The position numbers and the translations under genes were made by a program. The notes under the pieces were generated by a model. It saw nothing but the letters and a program-made list of their open reading frames with translations, had not been told where the DNA came from and did no database searches. Shown in pieces: positions 36,191 through 44,778 of a DNA stretch of 64,000 bases (position 1 is the first letter of the stretch; each line of letters begins with the position of its first letter). Source of the DNA: Nitrobacteraceae bacterium AZCC 1564 (GTDB lineage: Bacteria > Pseudomonadota > Alphaproteobacteria > Rhizobiales > Xanthobacteraceae); assembly GCA_036924835.1 (NCBI GenBank), contig JBAGRR010000001.1:1178001-1242000 (forward strand), written 5' to 3'.

Positions 36191-36436
36191 ATGGCGGATC
36201 ACGTCGTTCCTCACTTTCAAAACGATGCAGGCGTGGCCATCATCGAAATCGGCTCGCGCGAATTCATGTGCATCGGCGCCAATCCGCCTTTCGATCACCC
36301 GCATGTGTTTCTCGACCTCGGCGACGACAACGAGATCATTTGCCCCTATTGCTCGACGCTTTATCGCTACGCGGCCGACATCCCCCCCGGCTCGGCACGT
36401 CCTCCGGAATGCGTGGTGAAGGACAAGGTGGCCTGA
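36191..36436 (+). CDS. zf-CHCC zinc-finger protein (NDUFS6-like)
   Basis: An 81-residue protein of the zf-CHCC family, related to the zinc-binding accessory subunit of mitochondrial complex I. The ligands are visible: C in EFMCIGANPPFDHPHVFLD (Cys, His) and CPYCSTLY. The ATG at 36191 gives the standard short form. It is followed eight bases after its stop by the flavin monooxygenase gene, so the two are likely co-transcribed; this pairing is common in the order. Confidence 0.9.
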   Translation: MADHVVPHFQNDAGVAIIEIGSREFMCIGANPPFDHPHVFLDLGDDNEIICPYCSTLYRYAADIPPGSARPPECVVKDKVA

Positions 36437-36443
36437 GGCCTTT

Positions 36444-37637
36444 GTGGCCACCTCGCGCACCGTCGTCATCGCTGGTGCCGGCATCGGCGGCCTGACCGCC
36501 TCCCTCGCGCTTGCCAGACGAGGGTTCCGTGTCGTCATCATGGAGCGAGCTGAACGGCTGGAGGAAGCCGGCGCGGGGCTACAACTGTCTCCCAACGCCA
36601 GTCGTCTGCTGATTGAACTGGGCCTTGAATCCCTTCTTGCGCCCCATGTGATCGCGCCCGATGCGATCAGCATCACCACGGCCCGCACCGGCCGGGAAAT
36701 CGGCCGCATTCCGCTGGGTGCGGCGGCCATCCTCCGGTACGGCGGCCCCTACTGGATTGTTCGCAGGGCGGACCTCCAGTCGGCCCTCCTGACTCGCGTG
36801 ACGGACCACCCCGACATTGACCTTCGGCTTGGCGCACAATTTGAAGATGTCGCCACCTATCCCAAGGGCGTCACTGTCGTCCAACGCACAGGAAGCACTC
36901 GTCAACAGGAGCCAGCACTGGCGCTGATCGGTGCCGACGGAGTGTGGTCCACGGTCCGTCACCAGATATTTCCGGAGATCCGGCCGCAATTCACCGGCCG
37001 CATCGCGTGGCGCGGTACGATCGATGCGAGACAACTTCCCCGGGAATTCGCCACCGGACGTGTCCAGCTCTGGATGGGGACGAATGCGCACATCGTCGCC
37101 TACCCCATGTCCGATGCGCGGCGCATCAATGTCGTGGCGATCACGTCCGGCAAGTGGAGCCGGCCCGGCTGGAGCGAGCCCGGCGATGTCGTCGAAATTG
37201 CCAATCACTTTTCGGCACCCCGGTGGCCGATCGCCGCGCGCATGATGATCGGCGCCGTTGACAGCTGGCGCAAATGGGCACTGTTCGCCATGCCGGATGG
37301 TGGTGCCTGGAGCAAAGGCAACATTGCCCTGCTGGGTGATGCATCGCATGCGATGCTCCCGTTCGTTGCGCAGGGCGCCGGGATGGCGATCGAGGACGCC
37401 ATGGTTATCGCAAAATGCCTGGAAGACGCGCAAGGCAATGTGGCAGGTGCCTTCACCCAATATGCCAAACTCCGGGCGCCGCGCGTGACACGCGCGCAGC
37501 GCACGGCACGCCAGACCGGGCAGATTTACCATCTGGGCGGCGTGATGGGTTTCGCCCGCGATCAAGTCATCAAAGTACTGGGCGGGTCGCGCCTGCTCTC
37601 ACGGCAAGACTGGATCTACAACTGGCGAATGTCTTGA
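36444..37637 (+). CDS. FAD-dependent monooxygenase (salicylate hydroxylase / UbiH-like)
   Basis: A 397-residue class A flavoprotein hydroxylase. GAGIGGLTASLALARRG (about 10-26) binds the ADP of FAD, GADGVWSTVR (about 160) is the DG motif, and LLGDASHAMLPFVAQGAGMAIEDA (about 295) is the second FAD motif. It starts at a GTG with TGAGG upstream. The substrate is an aromatic compound by family; which one cannot be told. It is co-linear with the zf-CHCC gene. Confidence 0.9.
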   Translation: MATSRTVVIAGAGIGGLTASLALARRGFRVVIMERAERLEEAGAGLQLSPNASRLLIELGLESLLAPHVIAPDAISITTARTGREIGRIPLGAAAILRYGGPYWIVRRADLQSALLTRVTDHPDIDLRLGAQFEDVATYPKGVTVVQRTGSTRQQEPALALIGADGVWSTVRHQIFPEIRPQFTGRIAWRGTIDARQLPREFATGRVQLWMGTNAHIVAYPMSDARRINVVAITSGKWSRPGWSEPGDVVEIANHFSAPRWPIAARMMIGAVDSWRKWALFAMPDGGAWSKGNIALLGDASHAMLPFVAQGAGMAIEDAMVIAKCLEDAQGNVAGAFTQYAKLRAPRVTRAQRTARQTGQIYHLGGVMGFARDQVIKVLGGSRLLSRQDWIYNWRMS

Positions 37638-37644
37638 TCCGCGA

Positions 37645-38082
37645 TCAATGTCTTCGTCTTGCCGAGGGCGATTCAGGCGGTGTTGTGGTCGTGGTCGCAG
37701 GTGGCGCAGGGCTGGCCGTGCTGCAATTATCCCGAGCCATTTTCTCGTCGATCTGGTCGCGCTGCGCACGCGCCGACAGATAGTCGGTCTGATAGGCGAG
37801 GCCCGATACGAGGCTACCGGCAGCCCCCGTTTCCGCTTTCGCCATCAACCTCTCAAGATCGACCACTCGCGTGTTCGCTTGCACGCGCGCGGTCGCAAGC
37901 TGCTGGCAATTATAGAGCGAGTATTTGGCCGGATCGACAAACATGCTTGACGAAGCACCGGACGCACAGCCACCGAGCGAAATCGCGACGACGCCGATGG
38001 CCGCCAGCTTGACACGAGCAGCAAACAAAGACGATGGCCCGCGAAGCATCGCTCGACCGGGATTATTTGGACATTCAGCCAT
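37645..38082 (-). CDS. small lipoprotein, function unknown
   Basis: 145 residues. A signal sequence with lipobox LGGC (Cys near residue 39) predicts an envelope lipoprotein. The mature part is helical with conserved CQQLATARVQ and YQTDYLSARAQRDQIDEKM phrases and ends in a Ser/Pro/Thr-rich tail. The start is uncertain: an ATG at 38046 (MLRGPSS...) would place the signal peptide closer to the N-terminus. Related small lipoproteins are widespread in Nitrobacteraceae with no known role. Confidence 0.7.
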   Translation of the reverse strand: MAECPNNPGRAMLRGPSSLFAARVKLAAIGVVAISLGGCASGASSSMFVDPAKYSLYNCQQLATARVQANTRVVDLERLMAKAETGAAGSLVSGLAYQTDYLSARAQRDQIDEKMARDNCSTASPAPPATTTTTPPESPSARRRH

Positions 38083-38118
38083 TCACCGGCATTCCATGAT
38101 CATCGTGTTGATTGTGTG

Positions 38119-38178
38119 GTGATACGGACGGCGGGAATCGAACCTGCACGGGGTTGCCATCGAGGGGATTTTAAGTCC
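38119..38178 (-). pseudogene. tRNA-Leu(UAA) 3' fragment
   Basis: A roughly 60-base segment closely matching the T-arm, variable arm and anticodon 3' side of the intact tRNA-Leu at 38533-38619, on the same strand. The T-stem has a mismatch (GCAGG against GCGGG), and the D-arm and 5' acceptor are absent, so it cannot fold as a tRNA. It looks like an attachment-site duplication or a partial gene duplication. Confidence 0.8.
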
Positions 38179-38347
38179 TACGGACTTAGCCTTACTAGGT
38201 TGATTCTCTAAGTATATCGAGCTCGCATCGGTGAGTCCTGAATCAAAAGTAAACGGCCCTCCCACCCGGCAGAAATAAAGACTGTGACTCAGCCAGTGGA
38301 ATCGGGGCATCCCTTTCGAGAACAACTATCGGCCGAAAGGAAAACAA

Positions 38348-38422
38348 ATGCTACTGCCCGTGACGCTCGTCCTTACCGCAGCGCTATCGGTGAATGCCGT
38401 GGTCCTTTGGGGATTGCTTTAA
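38348..38422 (+). CDS. possible 24-residue hydrophobic small protein
   Basis: ATG preceded by AAAGGAAAAC. The peptide (MLLPVTLVLTAALSVNAVVL plus WGLL) is one predicted membrane helix. It lies in the short segment between the tRNA fragment and the intact tRNA gene. Small size makes it uncertain; it may be the last remnant of inserted DNA. Confidence 0.35.
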   Translation: MLLPVTLVLTAALSVNAVVLWGLL

Positions 38423-38532
38423 GATTTTGTTGCAGTGACGCGATGCCTGGGCGTCAGGCTTAGATGCACAGCACGCCTTTAGATGTCTTGCTCAAGAGAA
38501 AACCCAGCATGGTCTGGGCGCCTAAATAAGAC

Positions 38533-38619
38533 TGGTGCGGACGGCGGGAATCGAACCCGCACGACGTTGCCATCGAGGGATTTTAAGTCCCTTGCGTCTA
38601 CCAATTCCGCCACGTCCGC
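38533..38619 (-). tRNA. tRNA-Leu (anticodon UAA)
   Basis: The minus strand begins GCGGACG and ends CGTCCGC-A-CCA, a perfect 7-bp acceptor stem with encoded CCA. The anticodon loop CUUAAAA gives UAA, and the long variable arm (CTCGATGGCAACGTCG region) is typical of leucine tRNA. The T-arm GCGGG-TTCGATT-CCCGC is perfect. Length is 87 nt with CCA. It probably reads UUA and UUG codons. Confidence 0.97.
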
Positions 38620-38818
38620 GTGGGGGCCTTGTAGCACTGCGCGGGCCGCGACTGAAAGCCAGTTTGTACCAATCATTGCGAATATCGTGACGTTATCCGC
38701 CCCTCAAATCCGTTGAGGGTGGATTTACGCCGCCCAACGCGCATGACAGGCTGCAGCTTTACGTGAGCTGCCACCCTGCTCGCGTAAACTGGGCGCAAGA
38801 ACAAGACGAGGATTCGCG

Positions 38819-39730
38819 ATGGCGCAGGCAACGACCAATTTCGAAACAATCAAATACGAGATCCAGGACAACATCCTGACCATCACGCTAAATCGTCCCG
38901 ACAAGATGAATGCGTTTACCTGGGTCATGCGGGATGAGCTGATCGCGGCGTTCGATGCGGCGGATGCCGACGACAATGTCCGCGCCATCATCGTCACCGG
39001 AGCGGGCCGCGCCTTCTGTGCCGGCGCCGATCTCTCCGAAGGCGGCAAGACATTCGACCGCGCGGCACGAGCCGATCAAAAGACCGCCCCGCTTCGCCCC
39101 AATGGCGAGGTCGAGTGGAGCGACGAAGCCGTGCGCGATGGCGGCGGCCGCGTGACCTTGCGCATCTTCAAATGTCTCAAGCCGGTGATCGCTGCTGTCA
39201 ACGGCGCTGCCGTCGGCATCGGCGTTACGATGCAGTTGCCGATGGATATCCGCATTGCTTCCGAAGACGCGCGCTTCGGCTTCGTGTTTGCCCGGCGTGG
39301 CATCGTTCCGGAAGCGGCCTCAAGCTGGTTCCTTCCACGCATCGTCGGCATCTCCCAGGCGCTGGCGTGGTGTTATTCCGGCAAAGTGTTTCCCGCGCAG
39401 GAAGCGCTGGAAGGCCGCCTCATCAACAAGGTCGTTCCGGCGGATGAATTGCTGCCAACCGCGCGTGCGATCGCGCGCGAAATCGTTGATGAGACGGCGC
39501 CGGTCTCAATTGCACTGATCCGGCAAATGATGTGGCGCATGCTTGGTGCGGACGATCCCATGGAAGCACACAAGATCGACAGCCGGGGCATCTATTCGCG
39601 TGGCGCATCGGCCGACGTGCGCGAAGGAGTAATGTCGTTTCTCGAAAAGCGGCCTGCGAACTTCAAGCAGACCGTCTCACAGGACATGCCGTCCTATTTC
39701 CCGTGGTGGGCAGAGCGGGCGTACAAATAA
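38819..39730 (+). CDS. enoyl-CoA hydratase/isomerase family protein
   Basis: A 303-residue crotonase-fold enzyme, about 40 residues longer than a minimal hydratase. Oxyanion-hole segments: GAGRAFCAGADLSEG (about 60-75) and NGAAVGIGVTMQLPMDIRIAS (about 133). The region FGFVFARRGIVPEAASSWFLP carries one Glu at the usual catalytic position. It likely hydrates or isomerises an acyl-CoA in degradation of fatty or aromatic acids. It converges with a quinone reductase gene, one base apart. Confidence 0.9.
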   Translation: MAQATTNFETIKYEIQDNILTITLNRPDKMNAFTWVMRDELIAAFDAADADDNVRAIIVTGAGRAFCAGADLSEGGKTFDRAARADQKTAPLRPNGEVEWSDEAVRDGGGRVTLRIFKCLKPVIAAVNGAAVGIGVTMQLPMDIRIASEDARFGFVFARRGIVPEAASSWFLPRIVGISQALAWCYSGKVFPAQEALEGRLINKVVPADELLPTARAIAREIVDETAPVSIALIRQMMWRMLGADDPMEAHKIDSRGIYSRGASADVREGVMSFLEKRPANFKQTVSQDMPSYFPWWAERAYK

Positions 39731-39731
39731 C

Positions 39732-40706
39732 CTATCGCGTCATCAGCGCCACACGCCCAATGGCGCGGCGGTCCATCAGCAGGCGCATCGCCGCCGCATA
39801 GTCTCCGAGTGGCAGATGATGCGAAATGTTCGGGCTGATGCGGCCTTCATTCGCAAGGCGCGAAAGTGCTTGTTGGCGGGCGGTGCCGAGTGAGGGATTC
39901 TTCCGCACAGCCTCACCCGCCCGCACGCCGAGCACACTTGCCCCCTTGATCAAAACGAGATTGGTGCGCGCGGTGCCGACGCCGCCGGTGAATCCGACCA
40001 CCAGAATGCGGGCCCCCCAGGCGATGCAGCGCAGGCTTCCCTCGAAAATTTCGCCGCCCACCGGATCGAACACGACGTCGGCGCCGCGACCATCTGTGAT
40101 GCGCTTGACGGCATCGCGGAAAGGTTCGCGACCATAGAGCACCATATGATCGGCGCCTCGCTGCTGTGCTACAGCAAGCTTCTCTTCACTCGAGGCCGCG
40201 GCAATGACGGTCGCGCCAAGCACCCTCCCCAGTTCGACCGCAGCGAGCCCGACACCACCGCCTGCACCATGTACCAGGAGAACTTCGCCTGGCTTGATCT
40301 GAGCGCGGTCCACCAGCGCATGGTACGCCGTGCCGTGCGCAGCAAGAAAGGTAGCGCCTTGCGCGTAGTCAAACGTTGCAGGCAATGGGATCAGCTGGTC
40401 CGGCGAAACGACGATCTCGTCGGCGTAACACCCAAAGCGCGCCTTGACGATGACCTTCTCGCCGATACCGACATTCGGCGCATCTAAGACCTCAATGACT
40501 TCGCCCGCGGCCTCCATACCTGGGATGAACGGTAACGGCGGCTTCAATTGGTATTGTCCAGCCACCATGAGGATGTCCGGGAAATTGATTCCCGCGGCAT
40601 GGATCGCGACTCGGACCTGCCCGGGCGCGAGCGCTGCGGGCTCAATAGTTTCGAGGCGCAAAACTTCGGGCGGACCAAGCTCGCGACAGACGACGGCTTT
40701 CACCAT
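39732..40706 (-). CDS. NADPH:quinone reductase-like MDR protein
   Basis: A 324-residue zinc-independent medium-chain dehydrogenase/reductase. GroES-like N-domain, then the nucleotide motif HGAGGGVGLAAVELGRVLGATVIA (about 145-168), and VFDPVGGEIFEGSLR. Structural zinc cysteines are missing, as in quinone reductases and crotonyl-CoA reductase relatives. It probably reduces quinones or enones with NADPH. Its start codon overlaps the stop (TAATG) of the upstream isomerase gene, so the two are translationally coupled. Confidence 0.9.
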   Translation of the reverse strand: MVKAVVCRELGPPEVLRLETIEPAALAPGQVRVAIHAAGINFPDILMVAGQYQLKPPLPFIPGMEAAGEVIEVLDAPNVGIGEKVIVKARFGCYADEIVVSPDQLIPLPATFDYAQGATFLAAHGTAYHALVDRAQIKPGEVLLVHGAGGGVGLAAVELGRVLGATVIAAASSEEKLAVAQQRGADHMVLYGREPFRDAVKRITDGRGADVVFDPVGGEIFEGSLRCIAWGARILVVGFTGGVGTARTNLVLIKGASVLGVRAGEAVRKNPSLGTARQQALSRLANEGRISPNISHHLPLGDYAAAMRLLMDRRAIGRVALMTR

Positions 40707-41317
40707 TACGCCGCTGACTTCTTTCGCATCAACGCTTCGCGGATCAGCGGCAGGCGATCGTTGCCGAAATACATGTCGGTCTTGTCGAGATAGATGGTTG
40801 GCGATCCGAACGCGCCACGCTGGATCGCTTCATCGGTGTTAGCCTTGAGTTGATTCTTGATGGACTGCTCGCCGATGCCGGCAAGGAATTTCTGCGGATC
40901 GATGCCGACCCGCTCGCAGATCTCCGTCAGAACGACATCCCGCGAGATGTCCTGATCTTCGCCCCAATAGGCCTCGAACACCGCGGTCGCGAACGGAACA
41001 AGCTTGCCTTGTGGTTGCGCCCAGAGACACCCGCGCATCGCCTTGACGCTGTTCACAGGGAATACGGTCGGCGGCATCTTGATCTTGATCCCTGCGAGAC
41101 GCGACCAGTCCGCGAGATCTTTCTGCATATAATTCTGCTTGGCCGGGACCGGACGCTCACGCGCCTCGTACATGCTCCTGTTCACGGTGTTGAAAACGCC
41201 GCCAACCAGAAAGGGCTTCCATGTAATCTCGACACCAAGCTCCTTGGCCAGGGGCTGGATGTTATGGAACGCAAGATAGGTCCACGGGCTGGAGCAGTCG
41301 AAGAAGAATTCGATCAT
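40706..41317 (-). CDS. 2-hydroxychromene-2-carboxylate isomerase (DsbA-like, GST-kappa fold)
   Basis: A 203-residue thioredoxin-fold protein with the family start MIEFFFDCSSPWTYLA, where the Ser-Pro corresponds to the GSH-binding active site, and the GSPTIYLDKTDMYFGNDRL C-terminal block. The ATG at 41317 has AGGAAA upstream; the open frame to 41617 encodes unrelated residues. Such isomerases act with glutathione in naphthalene-type aromatic breakdown, but many members have other roles. It is coupled to the quinone reductase gene. It is divergent from the MetE-like gene. Confidence 0.85.
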   Translation of the reverse strand: MIEFFFDCSSPWTYLAFHNIQPLAKELGVEITWKPFLVGGVFNTVNRSMYEARERPVPAKQNYMQKDLADWSRLAGIKIKMPPTVFPVNSVKAMRGCLWAQPQGKLVPFATAVFEAYWGEDQDISRDVVLTEICERVGIDPQKFLAGIGEQSIKNQLKANTDEAIQRGAFGSPTIYLDKTDMYFGNDRLPLIREALMRKKSAA

Positions 41318-41538
41318 GGTGACGTTTCCTGTTGCATTTCTTCCAGCATGATCGAGATTTTCCACCCGTTGGACGTCGGCGCGTAATAAAGTTCGATCAT
41401 GGATGATCCGGTCACGAGATAGGCAAGGCCTGATCCTAGTGCCGGTCCCGGTCACATTCCATCTCGCAAGCGCGAATATCTTGTACGAAACAGGCCGGAC
41501 ATGGCAGATAGTCGCGCAAATCAATGAGAGGACACGCC

Positions 41539-42564
41539 ATGCTGTTTCCAACGACGATTGCCGGCTCCCTGCCAAAGCCCGAATGGTTGGCCGAGCCCAA
41601 CACGCTCTGGGCACCATGGAAACTTCAGGGCGCTGAACTTACCAATGCCAAGCGCGATGCGACACTGCTGGCCGTGAAGATCCAGGAAGATGCCGGCATT
41701 GATCTCGTCACCGAAGGCGAACAGGCTCGGCAGCACTTCGTGCACGGATTCCTCGAGCGGGTCGAAGGCATCGACTTTGCGCACAAGGTCGAGATGGGTA
41801 TTCGCAAAGACCGCTATAAGGCGATGGTGCCTCAGGTGGTCGCACCGCTTAAACTCAAGGGCCGTGTCCACGCCGACGAAGCACGCGCCGCTCGCGGGCA
41901 CACCACGCGCAAACTGAAGTTTACGATGCCCGGCCCAATGACCATCATCGACACCATCTCCGACAATTTCTATGGCGATCGGATCAAGATGGCATTCGCG
42001 TTCGCCGATCTGCTCAACGAGGAAGCGAAGGCGCTTCAAGCCGACGGCGTCGATATGATCCAATTCGATGAACCCGCCTTCAACGTCTACATGGACGAAG
42101 TGAATGAATGGGGGATCGAGGCGCTGACCCGCGCCGCCAAGGGCCTTACCTGCCAGACCGCTGTCCATATTTGCTATGGTTACGGCATCAAGGCCAATAC
42201 CGACTGGAAGGAAACCCTCGGTGCCGAATGGCGGCAATACGAGCAGATCTTCCCGGCTATTGATGCCAGCCCCATTCAGCAGGTCGCTATCGAGTGCCGC
42301 AATTCGCATGTCCCGCTTGAAATTCTTGGGTTGCTCAAGAACAAGGTCGTGCAGGCCGGTGTGATCGATGTCGCCAGCGACACTGTCGAGACTCCGGAAG
42401 ATGTGATGAAGGTGATCGAGGCTGTAATGAAGTTCGTGCCGAAGGAGCGGATCACCGCGACCACGAACTGCGGCATGGCCCCGATGCGCCGCGACATCGC
42501 CGAGGCCAAGCTTCGGGCGCTCGGTGCAGGCGCAAAACTAGCGCGTGAAAAGCTAGTGGAGTAG
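41539..42564 (+). CDS. MetE C-terminal-type methionine synthase-like protein
   Basis: A 341-residue protein equivalent to the C-terminal catalytic barrel of cobalamin-independent methionine synthase (COG0620), lacking the N-terminal half of MetE. The zinc ligands are in VHICYGYG (His, Cys), a Glu in VAIECRNSH and TTNCGM (Cys). The ATG at 41539 has GAGAGGA eight bases upstream. Core-MetE proteins may methylate homocysteine using alternative donors; that cannot be told here. The final LVE and the stop codon are encoded by the intergenic repeat, so the native C-terminus was replaced. Confidence 0.87.
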   Translation: MLFPTTIAGSLPKPEWLAEPNTLWAPWKLQGAELTNAKRDATLLAVKIQEDAGIDLVTEGEQARQHFVHGFLERVEGIDFAHKVEMGIRKDRYKAMVPQVVAPLKLKGRVHADEARAARGHTTRKLKFTMPGPMTIIDTISDNFYGDRIKMAFAFADLLNEEAKALQADGVDMIQFDEPAFNVYMDEVNEWGIEALTRAAKGLTCQTAVHICYGYGIKANTDWKETLGAEWRQYEQIFPAIDASPIQQVAIECRNSHVPLEILGLLKNKVVQAGVIDVASDTVETPEDVMKVIEAVMKFVPKERITATTNCGMAPMRRDIAEAKLRALGAGAKLAREKLVE

Positions 42565-42719
42565 ATTTGACATTCGCTACCCCGTTGGCCGCAGACCGGC
42601 AAAGCGGATGTCAAATCCAAAACTCCACTAGCAACCAATATTTGCTGTGGTCCTTTGATTCTAATGTTGCAAAAACGCCTACCTCAAACGGGATGCGAAC
42701 GTTAGAATCGGACCACTAG
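42553..42719 (+). repeat. composite two-hairpin CTAG repeat, B-A order (inverted)
   Basis: Hairpin B has outer arm CTAGTGGAGTAGATTTGACATT and inner arm ATGTCAAATCCAAAACTCCACTAG. Spacer CAACCAATATTTG. Hairpin A has inner arm CTGTGGTCCTTTGATTCTAATG (CTAG decayed) and outer arm CGTTAGAATCGGACCACTAG. It encodes the end of the MetE-like protein and lies between convergent genes. The rest of the gap to 42879 shows nothing recognisable. Confidence 0.9.
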
Positions 42720-42879
42720 CGTAACATTCGCCGGTCAGATTGAACCCCCGGCACACGGGGCTGCGACCAATGGCCGATGCGGCCGTGTTCGCGGCCCCGG
42801 CGTTCGGAGGGGATTCAGCATGATCGCATTCCGGTGAAACACCGCCTTCGCCCCGCTTTGCGAGAGCGATGCGCAAGCA

Positions 42880-43383
42880 TCAAGCTGCGCCATCGCGGAT
42901 CGGCGGCTGGAAGGACAATCCTGTATCCCAAGGAAAGAAGATCCAGGTGTCCTGCGACACTTCTGTGATGAAGGTATCAACCAGCGGCTTGCCCAAGGGC
43001 TTGGCGTAAATGGCAGCGATGTGCGCTTCCGGCAATAGGTCGCGCACAACGCGCGCGGTCTTGCCGGTGTCAACGAGATCGTCGACGATCAAGATACCCT
43101 TCCCGGTCCCGCCCCCGAGCTTCATCACTGTGTCGGATACGTTCTTCAAAACCTGCAACTCACTCTGCGTGGTGTGGTTGTAGCTCGCCACGCATATTGT
43201 ATCGATCATCCGCATGCCGATTTCGCGCGCAACGATCGCAGCCGGCACCAATCCACCGCGGGTGATCGCCACCAGCGCATGGAACGGCCCCACACCATTG
43301 AGCCGCCACGCCAAGGCGCGGGCATCGCGATGAAATTGATCCCATGAAACAGGAAAAGGCTTACGCGCGGTATCATCCTTCAT
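42880..43383 (-). CDS. gpt: xanthine phosphoribosyltransferase
   Basis: A 167-residue Gpt-type enzyme of purine salvage that transfers phosphoribose from PRPP to xanthine or guanine. The PRPP-binding loop [14 protein letters not shown] (about 98-111) is intact, preceded by ITRGGLVPA and followed by the base-binding WIFFPWD. The length equals that of the E. coli enzyme. It is membrane-associated in enterics; here that is unknown. It runs with the thioesterase gene 27 bp upstream. Confidence 0.95.
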   Translation of the reverse strand: MKDDTARKPFPVSWDQFHRDARALAWRLNGVGPFHALVAITRGGLVPAAIVAREIGMRMIDTICVASYNHTTQSELQVLKNVSDTVMKLGGGTGKGILIVDDLVDTGKTARVVRDLLPEAHIAAIYAKPLGKPLVDTFITEVSQDTWIFFPWDTGLSFQPPIRDGAA

Positions 43384-43410
43384 CGCCGTCGGTTCCGATT
43401 ATCTTCCACA

Positions 43411-43830
43411 TTACATCTTGCGAATGATCGCGGTTGCTGTCGCAGTCGCGACGATCTTGTCATCTTGCGACAACTCTCCGCTGAGCTGACAGAGTTCCTT
43501 GCCGCGCGTCACCACGCGACCGGTCCCCTTCAGCAAACCCTGCCTGGCAGGACGATGAAACTGCACGTTGAGATTCAGGGTCGGCGAAAACTCGCCGGCA
43601 TCGAGTGTCGCAACCAGTGCAGGACCCATGGTGTCGTCAAGCATCGCGGCCAGAAAGCCACCCTGAACATAACCTGCGGGATTGAGAAATTCCGGCTTGG
43701 CGTCGAACTGGACGACGATCGTGCCGCGTTTGCCGTCCACCTCCAGAATCTTTAACCCCAGCGTCTTGGCGCAAGGGGGCCCCGGCTCATGCCCATCAAC
43801 AATTTTCCAGAACAGCGAGTTCTTGTCCAA
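43411..43830 (-). CDS. PaaI-type hotdog thioesterase
   Basis: A 139-residue thioesterase-fold protein. The motif PAGYVQGGFLAAMLDDTMG (about 53-71) carries the catalytic Gly-Gly and Asp of PaaI-type acyl-CoA thioesterases. A TTG at 43830 is taken as start because AAGGAGA lies six bases upstream and the domain begins there; the longer frame from 43893 is Arg-rich without homology. It would release CoA from small acyl-CoA esters. Confidence 0.85.
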   Translation of the reverse strand: MDKNSLFWKIVDGHEPGPPCAKTLGLKILEVDGKRGTIVVQFDAKPEFLNPAGYVQGGFLAAMLDDTMGPALVATLDAGEFSPTLNLNVQFHRPARQGLLKGTGRVVTRGKELCQLSGELSQDDKIVATATATAIIRKM

Positions 43831-43852
43831 CGCCGCTCTCCTTCGGAAAAGC

Positions 43853-44587
43853 CTACCGCGCCACCTTGAGCCCCGCCAGCATCGCCTCAACATCCATCAT
43901 TGCCGCGCGCAATTTTTCCGGGTCGCGTGACCGCACCACGACGTTCGTGTTTGGCTTGCTGTTTTCGTCAAGAAACGGATAGCTGCCAATGCTGGTGTCG
44001 GGATGGGCTGCGGCGATGTCGCGCAACGGGCCGCCGATGTCCCCCTCGCGTGCATTAGCGCGCACCGACTCCGATAGCATCCGCACGCCTGATTTCAGTT
44101 TCGGCGCGATGATGTCCATCATCGCCTGCATGATCGAGGGCACGCCGGCCATCACGATCACGTTCTCGAGTTTAAAGCCCGGCGCGAGGATGGTCGCGCT
44201 CGAAATCAATTCCGCGCCATCAGGAATGCGCGCCATCCGCAGCCGGGCCTCGTTCAGATCGGCTCCGAAACGCTCCTTGAACCGGGCCACCACATCGGGG
44301 TGATGATCGATCTTAACCCCAAAAGCCTTCGCCACGCTGTCGGCGGTGATGTCGTCGTGGGTTGGGCCGATGCCGCCTGTCGTGAACACGTAAGTATAGC
44401 GCTCACGTAGCGCGTCCAGCGCCTCGATAATTGCCGTCTCGTCGTCGGCGACGACACGCACTTCCTTCAGGTCGATGCCGATATTGGTCAGGTACTCGGC
44501 GATGAAGCCGATGTTTTTGTCCTTGGTGCGCCCCGACAGGATTTCGTCGCCGATCACCAGAATGCCGGCCGTGACGATTTCAGTCAT
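43853..44587 (-). CDS. CinA-like competence/damage-inducible domain protein (MoCF_biosynth fold)
   Basis: A 244-residue protein with the molybdopterin-binding-like domain of CinA: AGILVIGDEILSGRTKDKN at the start, TTGGIGPTHDDIT near 70-82 and VIVMAGVPSIM near 147. It lacks the C-terminal deamidase domain of full-length CinA. The ATG at 44587 with GGGAG upstream is preferred over an ATG at 44713. Stand-alone domains of this type have been associated with ADP-ribose or NMN metabolism; here the function is unproven. Confidence 0.88.
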   Translation of the reverse strand: MTEIVTAGILVIGDEILSGRTKDKNIGFIAEYLTNIGIDLKEVRVVADDETAIIEALDALRERYTYVFTTGGIGPTHDDITADSVAKAFGVKIDHHPDVVARFKERFGADLNEARLRMARIPDGAELISSATILAPGFKLENVIVMAGVPSIMQAMMDIIAPKLKSGVRMLSESVRANAREGDIGGPLRDIAAAHPDTSIGSYPFLDENSKPNTNVVVRSRDPEKLRAAMMDVEAMLAGLKVAR

Positions 44588-44778
44588 TTCAAGTCTCCCT
44601 GACCTCTCTCGGAACCTTTGCTCAGCCAAGGCACCTGTGTCCACGGCCAATGCCGTACCAATAAGCAGTTCTCCGCCTGTTTTCCGGGCAGAAGCGACGA
44701 ATATCCTCACCAATTGCCTCTGAGCAATGCATATCCCGTTGGCCCGAGCCTTGCTACCATCACTTTGAGCACGGCATC

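Noticed and set aside
38479-38676. Short frames overlapping the tRNA-Leu gene on both strands
   Set aside because: The tRNA folds perfectly and the frames contain only translated tRNA sequence.
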